Part shown: positions 49,203-58,407 of the stretch, in pieces
Position numbering within the stretch: the stretch's first letter is position 1
Layout: the number at the start of each line of letters is the position of its first letter
Assembly (NCBI GenBank): GCA_010692425.1
Contig: JAAHHJ010000003.1
Location: 62,001 to 126,000 of the forward strand
Direction of reading: 5' to 3'
Length of the DNA: 64,000 nucleotides
DNA from: Symploca sp. SIO3C6
GTDB taxonomy: Bacteria > Cyanobacteriota > Cyanobacteriia > Cyanobacteriales > Coleofasciculaceae
The notes under the pieces: model-generated
Databases searched by the model: none
Told to the model about the DNA's origin: nothing
The model's input: only the letters and a program-made list of their open reading frames with translations
Position numbers and translations under genes: made by a program

Positions 49203-50837
49203 GTGAATCCTGCTGTATTTGCCTCCGAACGCTTACTATTTATACCAGCTACTCCAGAAGCTGGTGCTATCCCTGTAATTTTTGCTTTCCCCAATGAATA
49301 CAGCATCGGTATTACCAGCCTTGGCTATCAGGTTGTTTGGGCAAATTTGGCATCAAGGAAGGATCTGCAAGTTAGTCGTTTGTTCACTGATTGCCACGAG
49401 CCGTTGCCAAGACAGTCGGAATTGTTGGGATTCTCTATGTCATGGGAACTTGATTATGTCAACATTCTGCAACTGCTGGAGTTTCTGGAGATACCTCTCA
49501 GAGCAGCTGCTCGCAATGATAACCACCCTCTGATCTTTGGTGGTGGCCCTGTACTAACAGCTAATCCAGAACCCTTGGCTGATTTCTTTGACGTGATTTT
49601 GCTCGGAGACGGGGAAAACTTACTACATAGTTTTATTGACGCCTACAAAGAAGTTCGTAGTGCTGATCGCCAGACTAAACTGCGGCGTTTAGCGCAGGTG
49701 AGTGGGGTGTATGTACCACAACTTTACGAGGTCACTTACCAGGATGCAACTGGGGCGATCGCTTCAATTCAACCAATAGATGCCCAGATTCCTGCTGAGG
49801 TAGAAAAACAGACTTACCGAGGCAATACCCTATCTGCCTCGACTGTAGTTACTCAAAAAGCTGCTTGGGAAAATATCTATATGGTGGAAGTGGTGCGCAG
49901 TTGCCCAGAGATGTGCCGCTTCTGTTTGGCAAGTTATCTAACTCTGCCGTTTCGCACCGCCAGCCGAGAAGATTTTTTAATTCCAGCAATTACAAGGGGT
50001 TTGGAAGTAACGGATCGCATTGGCTTACTGGGGGCATCTGTAACTCAGCATCCAGAGTTTGAAGAATTACTAGATTATCTGGCCCAGCCCCAATATGATG
50101 GGCTCAGGCTTTCAATTTCCTCGATACGGACAAACACGCTCACTGAGAAACTGGCGGCGACTCTGGCAAAAAGAGAAACTCGTTCAATCACAATCGCGGT
50201 GGAAAGTGGCTCACAACGGTTGCGTCAGATTATTAATAAGAAGCTCAACAACGAAGAAATTATCCAGGCAGCAATTAATGCCAAAGCAGGTGGCTTGAAA
50301 AGTATGAAGCTCTACGGGATGGTGGGAGTGCCGGGGGAACAAATGTTAGACGTGGAGCAGACGGTAATGATGATGCAAGAAATCAAAAAAGCTGTTCCTG
50401 GTTTGCGCTTGACTCTGGGATGTAGTACTTTTGTCCCGAAAGCTCATACCCCGTTTCAGTGGTTTGGGGTGAATCGCCAAGCTGAGAAGCGGCTGAAGTT
50501 TTTGCATAAGCATTTGCGATCGCAAGGTATAAATTTAAGGGCAGAAAGCTATAATTGGTCAGTGATTCAGGCGTTAATTTCCCGAGGTGATCGTCGTTTA
50601 TCTCATTTGCTGGAACTGGCGAGACATTACGGAGATTCTTTAGGCTGTTTTCGCCGTGCCTTCAAAGAGTTAAAGGGAAAACTGCCGGAACTAGATTTTT
50701 ACGTCTATGCCGATTGGCCAACTCAACAGGTATTGCCCTGGAGTCACTTGCAAGGACCACTTACTCAGTCAACATTGCTCAAACACCGGGAGATGGCATT
50801 GTCTCAGGAGAAAGTTTTGGAGCCTTCTATCTTCTAG
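49203..50837 (+). CDS. B12-binding radical SAM protein
   Basis: This is about a 544-residue enzyme. The N-terminal part has a B12-binding-like Rossmann segment (IFGGGPVLTANPEPLADFF, VILLGDGENLL), and the centre has the radical SAM cluster motif CPEMCRFC (CxxxCxxC). The GAP-like stretch KLYGMVGVPGEQMLD and a later barrel follow. It belongs to a family conserved in many bacteria with no agreed function. The GTG at 49203 gives the family-like start (VNPAVFASERLLF); a TTG at 49146 would add 19 residues. The C-terminal end has a polar tail. It is convergent with ruvA, with a G-rich repeat between. Confidence 0.85.
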   Translation: MNPAVFASERLLFIPATPEAGAIPVIFAFPNEYSIGITSLGYQVVWANLASRKDLQVSRLFTDCHEPLPRQSELLGFSMSWELDYVNILQLLEFLEIPLRAAARNDNHPLIFGGGPVLTANPEPLADFFDVILLGDGENLLHSFIDAYKEVRSADRQTKLRRLAQVSGVYVPQLYEVTYQDATGAIASIQPIDAQIPAEVEKQTYRGNTLSASTVVTQKAAWENIYMVEVVRSCPEMCRFCLASYLTLPFRTASREDFLIPAITRGLEVTDRIGLLGASVTQHPEFEELLDYLAQPQYDGLRLSISSIRTNTLTEKLAATLAKRETRSITIAVESGSQRLRQIINKKLNNEEIIQAAINAKAGGLKSMKLYGMVGVPGEQMLDVEQTVMMMQEIKKAVPGLRLTLGCSTFVPKAHTPFQWFGVNRQAEKRLKFLHKHLRSQGINLRAESYNWSVIQALISRGDRRLSHLLELARHYGDSLGCFRRAFKELKGKLPELDFYVYADWPTQQVLPWSHLQGPLTQSTLLKHREMALSQEKVLEPSIF

Positions 50838-50878
50838 AGGGGGGGATGGGGAGATGGGGGGATGGGGAGATGGGGAGA
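50836..50878. repeat. GGGGAGAT tandem repeat (STRR type)
   Basis: About five GGGGAGAT/GGGGGGAT-like units follow the stop codon of the radical SAM gene at once. The family matches 2199-2248 and 51604-51662. Confidence 0.85.
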
Positions 50879-50968
50879 ATTTTTGTATACAGATTCCTCC
50901 CACTTTTCCCACACTTCCCCATTCTTCTTCCTCCTTCCACACCTCCCTATACTCGCGGCGCAAGGATG

Positions 50969-51601
50969 TCAGGCACTTAACCAGGTAATTGCTTGTCGAA
51001 TCCAATCTTCAGCATTTTTACTCTTCGCTAGTTGAGTATCTTGGCTGAGAGCTTCTAGTGCTTGGGTAATCTCTTGATTTTCATAACCCAAAGCCAACAG
51101 AGTCATCTCTACATCTTCTACAATTGCTGATACTGGTCCTGTTGAAGAAGCTGCTGTCTCTACTCCAGCTAGCTGTCGCCATTGAGCCAGTTTGCTTTTT
51201 AGTTCTAAGGCAATACGCTCAGCGGTTTTGCTGCCAACACCGGGAGTTTTTGATAAGGCACGGATGTTACCTGTAACAATCGCCTGTACTAAATTGGGTA
51301 ATCCTAGGGTATCAATCAAAGCGATTCCCAGTTGAGTTCCAATTCCACTTACGCTCACTAACTGACGAAATAAATCTCGCTCTGCTGCCGAGGCAAAGCC
51401 ATAGAGAATCTGTTGTTCTTCTCGAATTTGTAAGTGAGTAAAAACTTGTACTTGCTCTGATGAATTTATTGCGAGTTGCTGTGAAAGACGCTTGGGAATT
51501 TGTAGCTCATATCCAATTTGATTAACTTCCAAAATCAGTGTGACGCGATTACTAGTGCTTTTTTCAATAGTTGCTACTGTTCCCTTAAGATAGCTGATCA
51601 T
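50969..51601 (-). CDS. ruvA: Holliday junction branch-migration protein RuvA
   Basis: RuvA binds four-way DNA junctions as a tetramer and loads the RuvB motor. The 210-residue product has the N-terminal OB domain (MISYLKGTVATIEKSTSNRV), two helix-hairpin-helix motifs (VSGIGTQLGIALIDTLG and TPGVGSKTAERIALELK), and the C-terminal RuvB-binding three-helix domain (DVEMTLLALGYENQEITQAL). No ruvB or ruvC gene is next to it, as is usual in cyanobacteria. It starts at ATG and is flanked by G-rich repeats on both sides. Confidence 0.95.
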   Translation of the reverse strand: MISYLKGTVATIEKSTSNRVTLILEVNQIGYELQIPKRLSQQLAINSSEQVQVFTHLQIREEQQILYGFASAAERDLFRQLVSVSGIGTQLGIALIDTLGLPNLVQAIVTGNIRALSKTPGVGSKTAERIALELKSKLAQWRQLAGVETAASSTGPVSAIVEDVEMTLLALGYENQEITQALEALSQDTQLAKSKNAEDWIRQAITWLSA

Positions 51602-51603
51602 TT

Positions 51604-51662
51604 ATAGAGGGGGAGATGGGGGGAGGGGGAGATGGGGAGACGGGGAGACGGGGAGAGGGGGA
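51604..51662. repeat. GGGGAGAC/T tandem repeat (STRR type)
   Basis: About seven GGGGAGAT or GGGGAGAC units occur in the gap between ruvA and spp. It lies directly upstream of the ruvA start, so it may influence that promoter. Confidence 0.85.
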
Positions 51663-51706
51663 TAAGATTTTATCTGCTCGAAAGTGCAATGCTAGATGCA
51701 CGACGG

Positions 51707-52462
51707 TTAATTGCTAAGAAAACCAAAGTGATTTAAACCCTCTATTATACCACCTGCACACTGGGCTTGAGCTAGATAACGGTAATCAGTTTTGTTTGCT
51801 TCGTACCACTGGCGAAGCTCTGGGCGTGCGTTACCGACAATGATGCCTCGCTCTTCTCCTACGCTAAAAAGGGCAATATCATTACCTGAATCACCACAGA
51901 CTACTGTTTGTTGGGCGTCAACTCCCCACTTTTGTCGCAGAAATTGTACTGCTAGTCCTTTATCTCCCTTCAAGGGCAAGATGTCAAGGTCTTTATCGCC
52001 ACTGTAGACTAGCTTGAAGTTAAGATCTTTAGCTTGTAGTGCTGATTCTAGTTTAGGCAAAACTTCTGTAGCTGCTTGTGGAGTAAGATAATAACTGACT
52101 TTGAAGGGGCGCTGTTCTGAGTCTGGTTGGGAAACTAAATCAGAATAATGGGCAGCAGTGGCTACTACTTGTTCACGGTTCCATTTCTGGGATAGTACTT
52201 GCGCCCATTCTGGGGAGAAGTTATCTTCGTTGGGATTAAAATAAATTTCCGTGCCCACAGCGGTGACTAGGGCATCCGGTGACAGCAATTGCTTTTCGGT
52301 TGTCAGTTGTCGGTAGAGGAAGAGCGATCGCCCGGTGGCATAAACTATTTTTGTCCCATGATCCTGGCGATGTTGACTAAGTTTCTGATTAAGCTCAACC
52401 AGAGCAGTGTCATCGCCTACGAGGGTATTGTCTAAGTCGGTTACGAATAAAAACGCGGTCAC
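51707..52462 (-). CDS. spp: sucrose-6-phosphate phosphatase
   Basis: The enzyme dephosphorylates sucrose-6-phosphate, the last step of sucrose synthesis, and belongs to the HAD superfamily. The 251-residue length is normal. The nucleophile motif is VTDLDNTLVGDD; the Lys region (GDKGLAVQFL) and the CGDSGNDIALF metal motif follow. Sucrose is a compatible solute and, in heterocyst-formers, a carbon carrier. The start is GTG. No sucrose-phosphate synthase gene is adjacent. Related phosphatases (glucosyl-glycerol, mannosyl-3-phosphoglycerate) share motifs, but the family pattern fits Spp best. Confidence 0.88.
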   Translation of the reverse strand: MTAFLFVTDLDNTLVGDDTALVELNQKLSQHRQDHGTKIVYATGRSLFLYRQLTTEKQLLSPDALVTAVGTEIYFNPNEDNFSPEWAQVLSQKWNREQVVATAAHYSDLVSQPDSEQRPFKVSYYLTPQAATEVLPKLESALQAKDLNFKLVYSGDKDLDILPLKGDKGLAVQFLRQKWGVDAQQTVVCGDSGNDIALFSVGEERGIIVGNARPELRQWYEANKTDYRYLAQAQCAGGIIEGLNHFGFLSN

Positions 52463-52569
52463 AGCAACCTCTTAAAGTGCTTGCAGTCTGGCTACTGCAC
52501 TATTGTCCTATAAAGTTGCACCTGATTGATATCATCTCCGTTTGAATACTGAATTTTGGTACTTCCTAA

Positions 52570-52613
52570 GGCAGAAGGCAGGAGGCAGAAGGCAGAAGGC
52601 AGAAGGCAGAAGG
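52570..52613. repeat. GGCAGAA tandem heptamer repeat
   Basis: The heptamer GGCAGAA repeats about six times with a GGCAGGA variant. The GCAGAAGG motif also appears inside MITE family 1 copies (7664-7764). Confidence 0.85.
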
Positions 52614-52649
52614 AACAAGAGTTTTAGCTATTAACTAATAGCAAATAAA

Positions 52650-52800
52650 TATAGCGAAGGGATTTGATTCGTGAAAAAGGATTATTGTGTTCTCTAATAC
52701 TTAAAATGAACTCCAAGGCTGTTCCCTTCTGACTCGTAGACTACTGACTACTGACTCCTTGGTCCCACCCAAGTTTCACATTTCATTTAGTCTCGCTATA
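52650..52800. repeat. MITE-like element A, inverted copy
   Basis: It begins TATAGCGAAGGGATTTGATT and ends TTTAGTCTCGCTATA. Read in reverse it matches the element at 38876-39004 along most of its length. It directly abuts element B, as in the mnt locus, but in the opposite orientation. Confidence 0.75.
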
Positions 52801-52917
52801 TATAGTAATTCTCTTTCTAGCGTGAGATAAACTTCATTTTCTTACCTGTTCTTTGTTCCTTGTTAAGAGTTCCCTAAAGCCCAAGGAGTGTACCTCATCC
52901 ATTTGAGAAACGCTATA
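52801..52917. repeat. MITE-like element B, second copy
   Basis: It begins TATAGTAATTCTCTTTCTAG and ends GAGAAACGCTATA, with the same interior (TTCCCTAAAGCCCAAGGAGT) as 39005-39113. Its 8 extra bases come from a doubled GTTCCTTGTT-like stretch. Confidence 0.82.
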
Positions 52918-53005
52918 TGATTTAAATGCGTAACAGTTTATTCTGTATCTCGTGCGAGTGAAATACGCTGTAAATAGGTGCCATTTATCCTTCAGAAGTA
53001 GCTGT

Positions 53006-54250
53006 ATGTTTAAACAAAAGTTACAATCTTTTTTCCCACATTTCAGGCGTGAGGTTTGGATTCTTGCTGCTGGTCGATTGTTATCGCAAATTGGCTCTGG
53101 TTTTACTCTATTTTATGCCCCAATCTTTTTTGTCAACCAAGTAGGTTTTTCAGCGACAGCGGTAGGAATTGCCTTAGGCAGTAGTTCAATTTCTGGAGTA
53201 GTTGGTCGTTTTCTGGGAGGGGCATTTACTGATTCTAAATTTTGGGGGCGCAGAGGTACACTATTACTCTCAGCAGCAGTTTCTGCTTTAGCTGATTTGG
53301 TATTAGCTTTAACCTATAACTTTCCTACCCTAGTTCTCGGTAATCTGTTAATGGGTTTGGGAATAGGTTTGTATTGGCCTGCTACTGAAGCGGCAGTTGC
53401 AGATGTAACGACTTTTCAAGAGCGTAATGAGGCTTTTGCTATCACTAGATTGGCAGATAGTTTGGGTTTGGGTATTGGCGTAATCTTGGGTGGTGCTTTA
53501 ATTGCAACCTCTGGTAATTATCGTGTTTTATTTGTGATTGATGGCATTTCTTTTGTCGTTTTCTTTGCTATTATCTATTGGGCGATCGCTGAAACTTATC
53601 ATTTCCAAGAACAGGAACAATCAGTTCATCAAGGTTGGGTAACTGCATTTTGTGATCAGCGATTGATACTATTTGTGCTGGTGAATATTCTCTTTACTAC
53701 TTATATGGCTCAGATTCATAGTACGATGCCTCTGTATTTGAGTAATTTTGTCTCAATCAAAGATTCAACAACTGGCTTGTCACCAACCATCATTAGCAGT
53801 CTTATTACCTGGCATATTGCTTTAGCTGTACTATTTCAGTTGCCGGTTGCTCGTTTTCTCTCGCGTTGGAGTCGTTCCCGTGCCTTGAGCTTTTCGCTAT
53901 TAATTTGGGCAGTGGGATTTATTCTGGTTTGGGTGACGGGAGTTGCCTCAATGGGTCATTTGACCTGGGCAATTTTAGCCTTAGGAATATTAGCGATCGC
54001 TACAGTTTCTTATACTTCTTTTGCTGCAGCTTTGGTCGTAGATTTAGCACCTGAATCAATGCGTGGAGTTTACCTGGCGATTAATTCTCAATGTTGGGCA
54101 ATTGGTTATTTTGTTGGGCCGTCTCTGGGAGGTTGGGCGTTAGATCAGTCGCCTTATTTTATTCATGGTTTTTGGTTAACTGTTGCTGCTAGTGTTGTTG
54201 TTGGTATTCTGATTTTGCAGTACCTTGATAGGCTTTTGGAAAGTTCGTAG
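53006..54250 (+). CDS. MFS transporter
   Basis: This is a 414-residue integral membrane protein with twelve predicted helices. The loop 2-3 signature is GRFLGGAFTDSKFWGRRG, and motif C of drug-proton antiporters-like proteins is near SLGLGIGVILGG. The central loop carries a short charged region (FQEQEQSVHQGW). The family (DHA1-like) exports drugs or metabolites; the substrate is unknown. I prefer the ATG at 53006; a GTG at 52952 would add 18 unnatural residues. It is a single gene with two MITE-like elements upstream. Confidence 0.9.
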   Translation: MFKQKLQSFFPHFRREVWILAAGRLLSQIGSGFTLFYAPIFFVNQVGFSATAVGIALGSSSISGVVGRFLGGAFTDSKFWGRRGTLLLSAAVSALADLVLALTYNFPTLVLGNLLMGLGIGLYWPATEAAVADVTTFQERNEAFAITRLADSLGLGIGVILGGALIATSGNYRVLFVIDGISFVVFFAIIYWAIAETYHFQEQEQSVHQGWVTAFCDQRLILFVLVNILFTTYMAQIHSTMPLYLSNFVSIKDSTTGLSPTIISSLITWHIALAVLFQLPVARFLSRWSRSRALSFSLLIWAVGFILVWVTGVASMGHLTWAILALGILAIATVSYTSFAAALVVDLAPESMRGVYLAINSQCWAIGYFVGPSLGGWALDQSPYFIHGFWLTVAASVVVGILILQYLDRLLESS

Positions 54251-54767
54251 CGGTTGAATTATTTAGAACGCTTTAGAGTGATTTAAATTGAAGATATGCT
54301 ACTTTTTTGACACCTCTTCTGTTTCTTTGTCAAAGGATAATTATAGTTTGAACAGTGCTAAGACTATAGATAAGTAGTCTGACATAAATAAATGGCTCTA
54401 TGTTAAACAATTATGAAATCCGTCAAAGTTACCCTACACCCTACACCCTGCCTCAACCAGTAAACTTTATCAATGTTGCAGGTACTTAACCTCTTGGCTA
54501 TCAGGCTGTTGGGGTAAGTTTTCACCGCCAGTAACTATCAAGATGTCAGCGGTATCATTGCTGTGGACGATGCAACTATTAGCGAAGATTACGAGTATAC
54601 CTTGATTTTACTTCCTAACCGCCCTGGCAGTTGCTATACTTGTGCGTAAGTTCTAAAAGAGTAGATTCCCAAGGATAATGAAACACGACTATATAGCGTT
54701 ACATTGAACTTAATATCTCTCGATAGAATAAAGTAATATACTGCAGTGTTACCCAAGACTCGGGACT
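54251..54767. other. intergenic region with gene scrap
   Basis: About 517 bases separate the transporter and the prolyl oligopeptidase. A CTACACC repeat pair lies near 54441. A 43-codon coding-like frame (54518-54649) is present. The remaining sequence shows no gene. Confidence 0.45.
54518..54649 (+). pseudogene. coding remnant without a start
   Basis: Frame: VFTASNYQDVSGIIAVDDAT then ISEDYEYTLILLPNRPGSCY and TCA before TAA. The composition is protein-like with alternating strands, but no start codon or domain is recognised, and stops flank it. It looks like the 3' end of a deleted gene. Confidence 0.35.
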
Positions 54768-56831
54768 ATGCCATCTTCCAGCAAAGCCATTGTCTATCCA
54801 TTCAGTTGCCAAGTTGACCAAGTTGACGATTACCACGGCACCAAAGTTGCAGATCCTTACCGATGGCTGGAAGATCCCGACTCAGAGGAAACAAAAGCTT
54901 GGGTAGAGGCTCAAAATCAAGTTACTTTTAGTTATCTCAGCGAGATCCCGGCGCGGGAGCAAATTAAGCAACGGGTTACTCAGTTGTGGAATTATGAGAA
55001 ATTTGGGATTCCTTTTAGGTCGGGAAATCGCTATTTCTATTTTAAGAATGATGGTCTTCAAAATCAAAGTGTTTTCTATACTCTGAACTCCCTTGATGCT
55101 GAACCTAGGGTATTGCTTGATCCGAATACTCTCTCAGAAGATGGAACTATAGCTTTATCAGGCTTGTCAATCAGCGAAGATGGTAATTTAATGGCTTATG
55201 GTCTCTCTACTTCTGGTTCTGATTGGATTGAGTGGAAAGTACGCGATGTAGAAACAGGTGAAGACCTTAGTGATCATCTTAAATGGGTTAAATTTTCTGG
55301 TGCTTCTTGGACTCATGACAATCAGGGCTTTTTCTACAGCCGCTATAGTGAACCTAAGGAAGAAACCAAGTTAGAAGACCTTAATTACTATCAAAAACTT
55401 TATTATCATCAACTGGGTAAACCGCAGTCAGAAGACATACTTATCTATGAGCGCCCAGACCAAAAAGAATGGGGTTTTAATGGTGGAGTGACTGAAGATG
55501 GTCGTTATTTAATTATTAACGTCAGGCTTGGTACTGACCCCAAAAATTTGATTTTCTATAAAGATTTACAAGACCCAGATGCTACAGTTATTGAGTTAGT
55601 TAGTGAATTTGAGGCTAACTATAGTTTTATTGATAATGATGGCTCCGTTTTCTGGTTCAGAACTGATTTGAATGCTCCTCGTAGTCGCCTTATTGCCATC
55701 GATATTAATCAACCAGAACGAGACAATTGGCAAGAGGTGATTCCCCAAGCTGCGGAAACTCTAAGAGCTGTAGGTGTACTTAATAACCAGTTTATTATTA
55801 ATTACCTTAAAGATGCCCAATCTTCGCTCAAAATTTTCAACCTGGATGGTTCTTGGGTGCGCGAGGTAGAGTTGCCAGGAATTGGTTCAGTTGGCGGCTT
55901 TAATGGTAAGCGCTACGATACAGAAACTTTTTATAGCTTTACTAGCTTTACTACACCCACAACAATCTATCGCTATAACATGGTTAGTGGAGAAAGTCAG
56001 ATTTTCCGCCAGCCACAGGTTGATTTTAATCCTGATGACTACCAGACAAAGCAAATTTTCTATAGCAGTAAAGACGGCACTCAAGTGCCAATGTTTATTA
56101 CTCACAAACAGGGACTTAAACTAGATGGGAATAACCCAACTTATCTCTATGGATACGGTGGCTTTAATATCTCATTAACCCCCAATTTCTCGATTAGTAG
56201 TTTAGTCTGGATGGAGATGGGTGGCGTTTTGGCAGTGCCGAATCTGCGCGGCGGCGGTGAGTATGGAGAAAAATGGCACCAGGCGGGAACAAAGCTTAAT
56301 AAGCAGAATGTTTTTGATGATTTTATCGCTGCCGCTGAATGGCTGATTGCTTCTGGTTACACAAAGTCTGAAAAATTAGCGATTGGTGGCGGTAGTAATG
56401 GCGGTTTGTTAGTGGCTGCCTGTATGTCTCAGCGCCCAGATTTATTCGGTGCGGTACTACCAGCAGTGGGGGTAATTGATATGTTGCGGTTCCACAAGTT
56501 TACCATTGGTTGGGCTTGGTGTTCCGATTATGGTTCCCCTGATAATCCGGAAGAGTTTAAAGCGCTTTATGCTTATTCACCACTGCATAATCTTAAGACA
56601 GATACAGCTTATCCAGCGACGATGATTACAACAGCGGATCATGATGATCGAGTTGTACCTGCCCACAGTTTTAAGTTTGCCGCTAGGTTGCAAGCAGCCC
56701 ATACCGGTGAGCAGCCAGTTTTAATTAGAATTGAGACTAAGGCAGGACATGGTGCGGGCAAGCCTACTACTAAGATTATAGAAGAAATTAGCGATCGCTG
56801 GGCTTTTTTGGTGCAGGTGTTGGATTTTTAA
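54768..56831 (+). CDS. prolyl oligopeptidase (S9A family)
   Basis: This is a 687-residue cytosolic serine peptidase that cleaves after proline in short peptides. An N-terminal cap (about 1-70), a seven-blade propeller (about 75-410) and an alpha/beta-hydrolase domain are present. The triad is Ser543 in GGGSNGGLL, an Asp in TADHDDRV and His661 in KAGHGAGKP. The length and motifs match prolyl endopeptidase more than oligopeptidase B. It is followed by a TAAGTAA repeat that begins at the stop codon. A frameshifted fragment of a second copy sits at the window end (63839-64000). Confidence 0.94.
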   Translation: MPSSSKAIVYPFSCQVDQVDDYHGTKVADPYRWLEDPDSEETKAWVEAQNQVTFSYLSEIPAREQIKQRVTQLWNYEKFGIPFRSGNRYFYFKNDGLQNQSVFYTLNSLDAEPRVLLDPNTLSEDGTIALSGLSISEDGNLMAYGLSTSGSDWIEWKVRDVETGEDLSDHLKWVKFSGASWTHDNQGFFYSRYSEPKEETKLEDLNYYQKLYYHQLGKPQSEDILIYERPDQKEWGFNGGVTEDGRYLIINVRLGTDPKNLIFYKDLQDPDATVIELVSEFEANYSFIDNDGSVFWFRTDLNAPRSRLIAIDINQPERDNWQEVIPQAAETLRAVGVLNNQFIINYLKDAQSSLKIFNLDGSWVREVELPGIGSVGGFNGKRYDTETFYSFTSFTTPTTIYRYNMVSGESQIFRQPQVDFNPDDYQTKQIFYSSKDGTQVPMFITHKQGLKLDGNNPTYLYGYGGFNISLTPNFSISSLVWMEMGGVLAVPNLRGGGEYGEKWHQAGTKLNKQNVFDDFIAAAEWLIASGYTKSEKLAIGGGSNGGLLVAACMSQRPDLFGAVLPAVGVIDMLRFHKFTIGWAWCSDYGSPDNPEEFKALYAYSPLHNLKTDTAYPATMITTADHDDRVVPAHSFKFAARLQAAHTGEQPVLIRIETKAGHGAGKPTTKIIEEISDRWAFLVQVLDF

Positions 56832-56873
56832 GTAATAAGTAATAAGTAATAAGTAATAAGTAATAAGTAATAA
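56829..56873. repeat. heptameric tandem repeat (TAAGTAA)n
   Basis: About six copies begin with the TAA stop of the prolyl oligopeptidase gene. Confidence 0.9.
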
Positions 56874-56882
56874 GTGAGCGGA

Positions 56883-57542
56883 CTAGATTGTGTCGGGATT
56901 GATGTTTAATTCCCGCAGTTTGGCTGCTAATTTTTCTGCTGTTTCTTCTGGTGTGGGAATTAATTTACCTTCAGTTGTGAAAAAACGCAGTTGCTTCTGA
57001 TCAATTCCTAGATATAAACCTAATTGCTGACTCCATAAATGTCCTTGGGGGTTTGGTTGTAGCGGTTGGTACTTGCCGTCTACTAAATGGAAGCCAGCAA
57101 ATTCTAGGGTGTAGGGATCGAACCAAAAGTAATCGGGGGTGCGAAAGGTGTCTTGGTAAATTTGTTTTTTAAGTCCTTTATCAGTATCTGCTGTATTGGT
57201 AGAAATAATTTCTATAATTAGATTGGGATATTTGCCATCTTCTTCCCAAACTACCCAACTTTTACGGATTTTTCTTTGGGTTCCTAAGACAACAAAAAAA
57301 TCTGGCCCTCTGAAATCTTCGGATTTACGTTGGTGAGGGCTGTAGTAGATGGTGAGGTTGCCAGCTACATAGAAGTCATTTCTATCTCGCCACAGCCATT
57401 CCAGACATTTCAATAGTAGAATTATTTGTCGTAGATGCAGTTCAGTTTCCAAGGGTGGTTCGTTGCTGTATAAATCGCTAGGGGGAAAGATAACATCTTC
57501 TGAGATGTCTTTGGCAGGTGATACTTTTTTGGCAAGGGACAT
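56883..57542 (-). CDS. Uma2-family putative restriction endonuclease
   Basis: This is a 219-residue protein of the PD-(D/E)xK fold. A conserved Pro-Asp is in RGPDFFVVLG and the acidic strand in YPNLIIEIIST; a basic segment (KGLKKQIYQDTFRTPDYFWF) follows, as in the family. These genes are abundant in cyanobacteria and often lie with toxin-antitoxin or mobile DNA, but a cutting activity is rarely shown. The C-terminal 40 residues are a coiled Glu/Lys-rich tail (TPEETAEKLAAKLRELN), typical of the group. It is the last gene of the decaying leftward island. Confidence 0.88.
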   Translation of the reverse strand: MSLAKKVSPAKDISEDVIFPPSDLYSNEPPLETELHLRQIILLLKCLEWLWRDRNDFYVAGNLTIYYSPHQRKSEDFRGPDFFVVLGTQRKIRKSWVVWEEDGKYPNLIIEIISTNTADTDKGLKKQIYQDTFRTPDYFWFDPYTLEFAGFHLVDGKYQPLQPNPQGHLWSQQLGLYLGIDQKQLRFFTTEGKLIPTPEETAEKLAAKLRELNINPDTI

Positions 57543-57802
57543 GGTTGGTAGGTTAGAGTCTCAGAGTTGTGTTTATTTTAGCTAGGAATAGCGATACCAC
57601 TTTTGACTTGAGCTGTTGAGACGGATGGGTGGGATAGTTTTAGTGATGCAATTGCCTGTCATTTAACCGCGCTTGCTTTGATCAAAATCAGATAACAGAT
57701 AGAGCGATCGCTCTTTGGAGTCAAACTGTCCTATTCTAACAGGTGATTTTTTTTGTTGTAGGTGATAGTACTTACATCCTTCTGCCACAAAGCAATTGAG
57801 TT
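57543..57802. other. short intergenic region
   Basis: About 260 bases with a HIP1 site near 57703 and no gene. It separates the Uma2 gene and the DUF1257-like tail. Confidence 0.4.
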
Positions 57803-58407
57803 TTAGGATTCACAAAATTGAGTACCACAGTTCTGACATTTATAGTTTTGTTTCCCTTGAAAATATCCATATTTAATTGTCTGCTTAGAATCGCATCTAG
57901 GGCATTTATTTTTTGTATTAATACTTTCGCTAAGATTTCCAGAGCGTCGCTGCTTGACTTTTTTAATTGTCTTATTGACATTGTATTTCTGAATAATTGA
58001 ATTAATTAATTGCGTTTGATTATGTTTTTTATAAACTCCCCAGAAGTTTGCGATCATATTAAAATAACCGTCAGAACTGCGAGACCAACCTATGTCATAT
58101 TCCCCTTCAAGAACAGCAACAATATCGCAGTTGATTGTCAGACCATTAAAACCCCGAACATCAGCATCTGTTTTAACAGTAATCCCTAAGTCACGGAGAG
58201 AAGCTTTGAGAATTTCAGCATCCGTCATCTTAGTCCGTATTGTACTAAAATAGTCTTCTAAAATATTTTCGTACTTATCAATACCAACAGCTTGGCAAAT
58301 TAATATAAAAGCCTTCTGAGGAATAGGCTCGTGTTCCCAAAACATCTGCAAAATGTCTGCTGAGGTATTGGCTGCCTTAAGCCACAAAGGATCTAATTTT
58401 GTCCAAC
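57803..58407 (-). pseudogene. frame-shifted tail: DUF1257 (Ycf35-like) domain with zinc ribbon
   Basis: The frame continues the upstream gene after a shift at the T7 run 58408-58414 (A7 on the coding strand) and runs to 57803. It reads SWTKLDPLWLKAANTSADIL, then FWEHEPIPQKAFILICQAVG, and then a Ycf35/DUF1257-type domain (FSTIRTKMTDAEILKASLRD, WSRSSDGYFNMIANFWGVYK) without its own Met. A C-terminal four-Cys zinc ribbon follows (CPRCDSKQTIKYGYF, CQNCGTQF), resembling the zinc finger of IS1-type proteins. It is either a disrupted fusion or two genes joined by a deletion. DUF1257 proteins go with AAA+ clusters in plastids and cyanobacteria. Confidence 0.65.

Larger units (their letters stand above)
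52463..53005. other. repeat-filled intergenic region
   Basis: About 540 bases between spp (-) and the MFS transporter (+). It holds a GGCAGAA repeat array (52570-52613) and two abutting MITE-like elements (52650-52800 and 52801-52917). The promoter of the transporter should lie in the last 90 bases. Confidence 0.6.

Noticed and set aside
57772-57981. Minus frame of 69 codons overlapping the DUF1257 tail
   Set aside because: It is an alternative frame of the zinc-ribbon region with no sensible domain.
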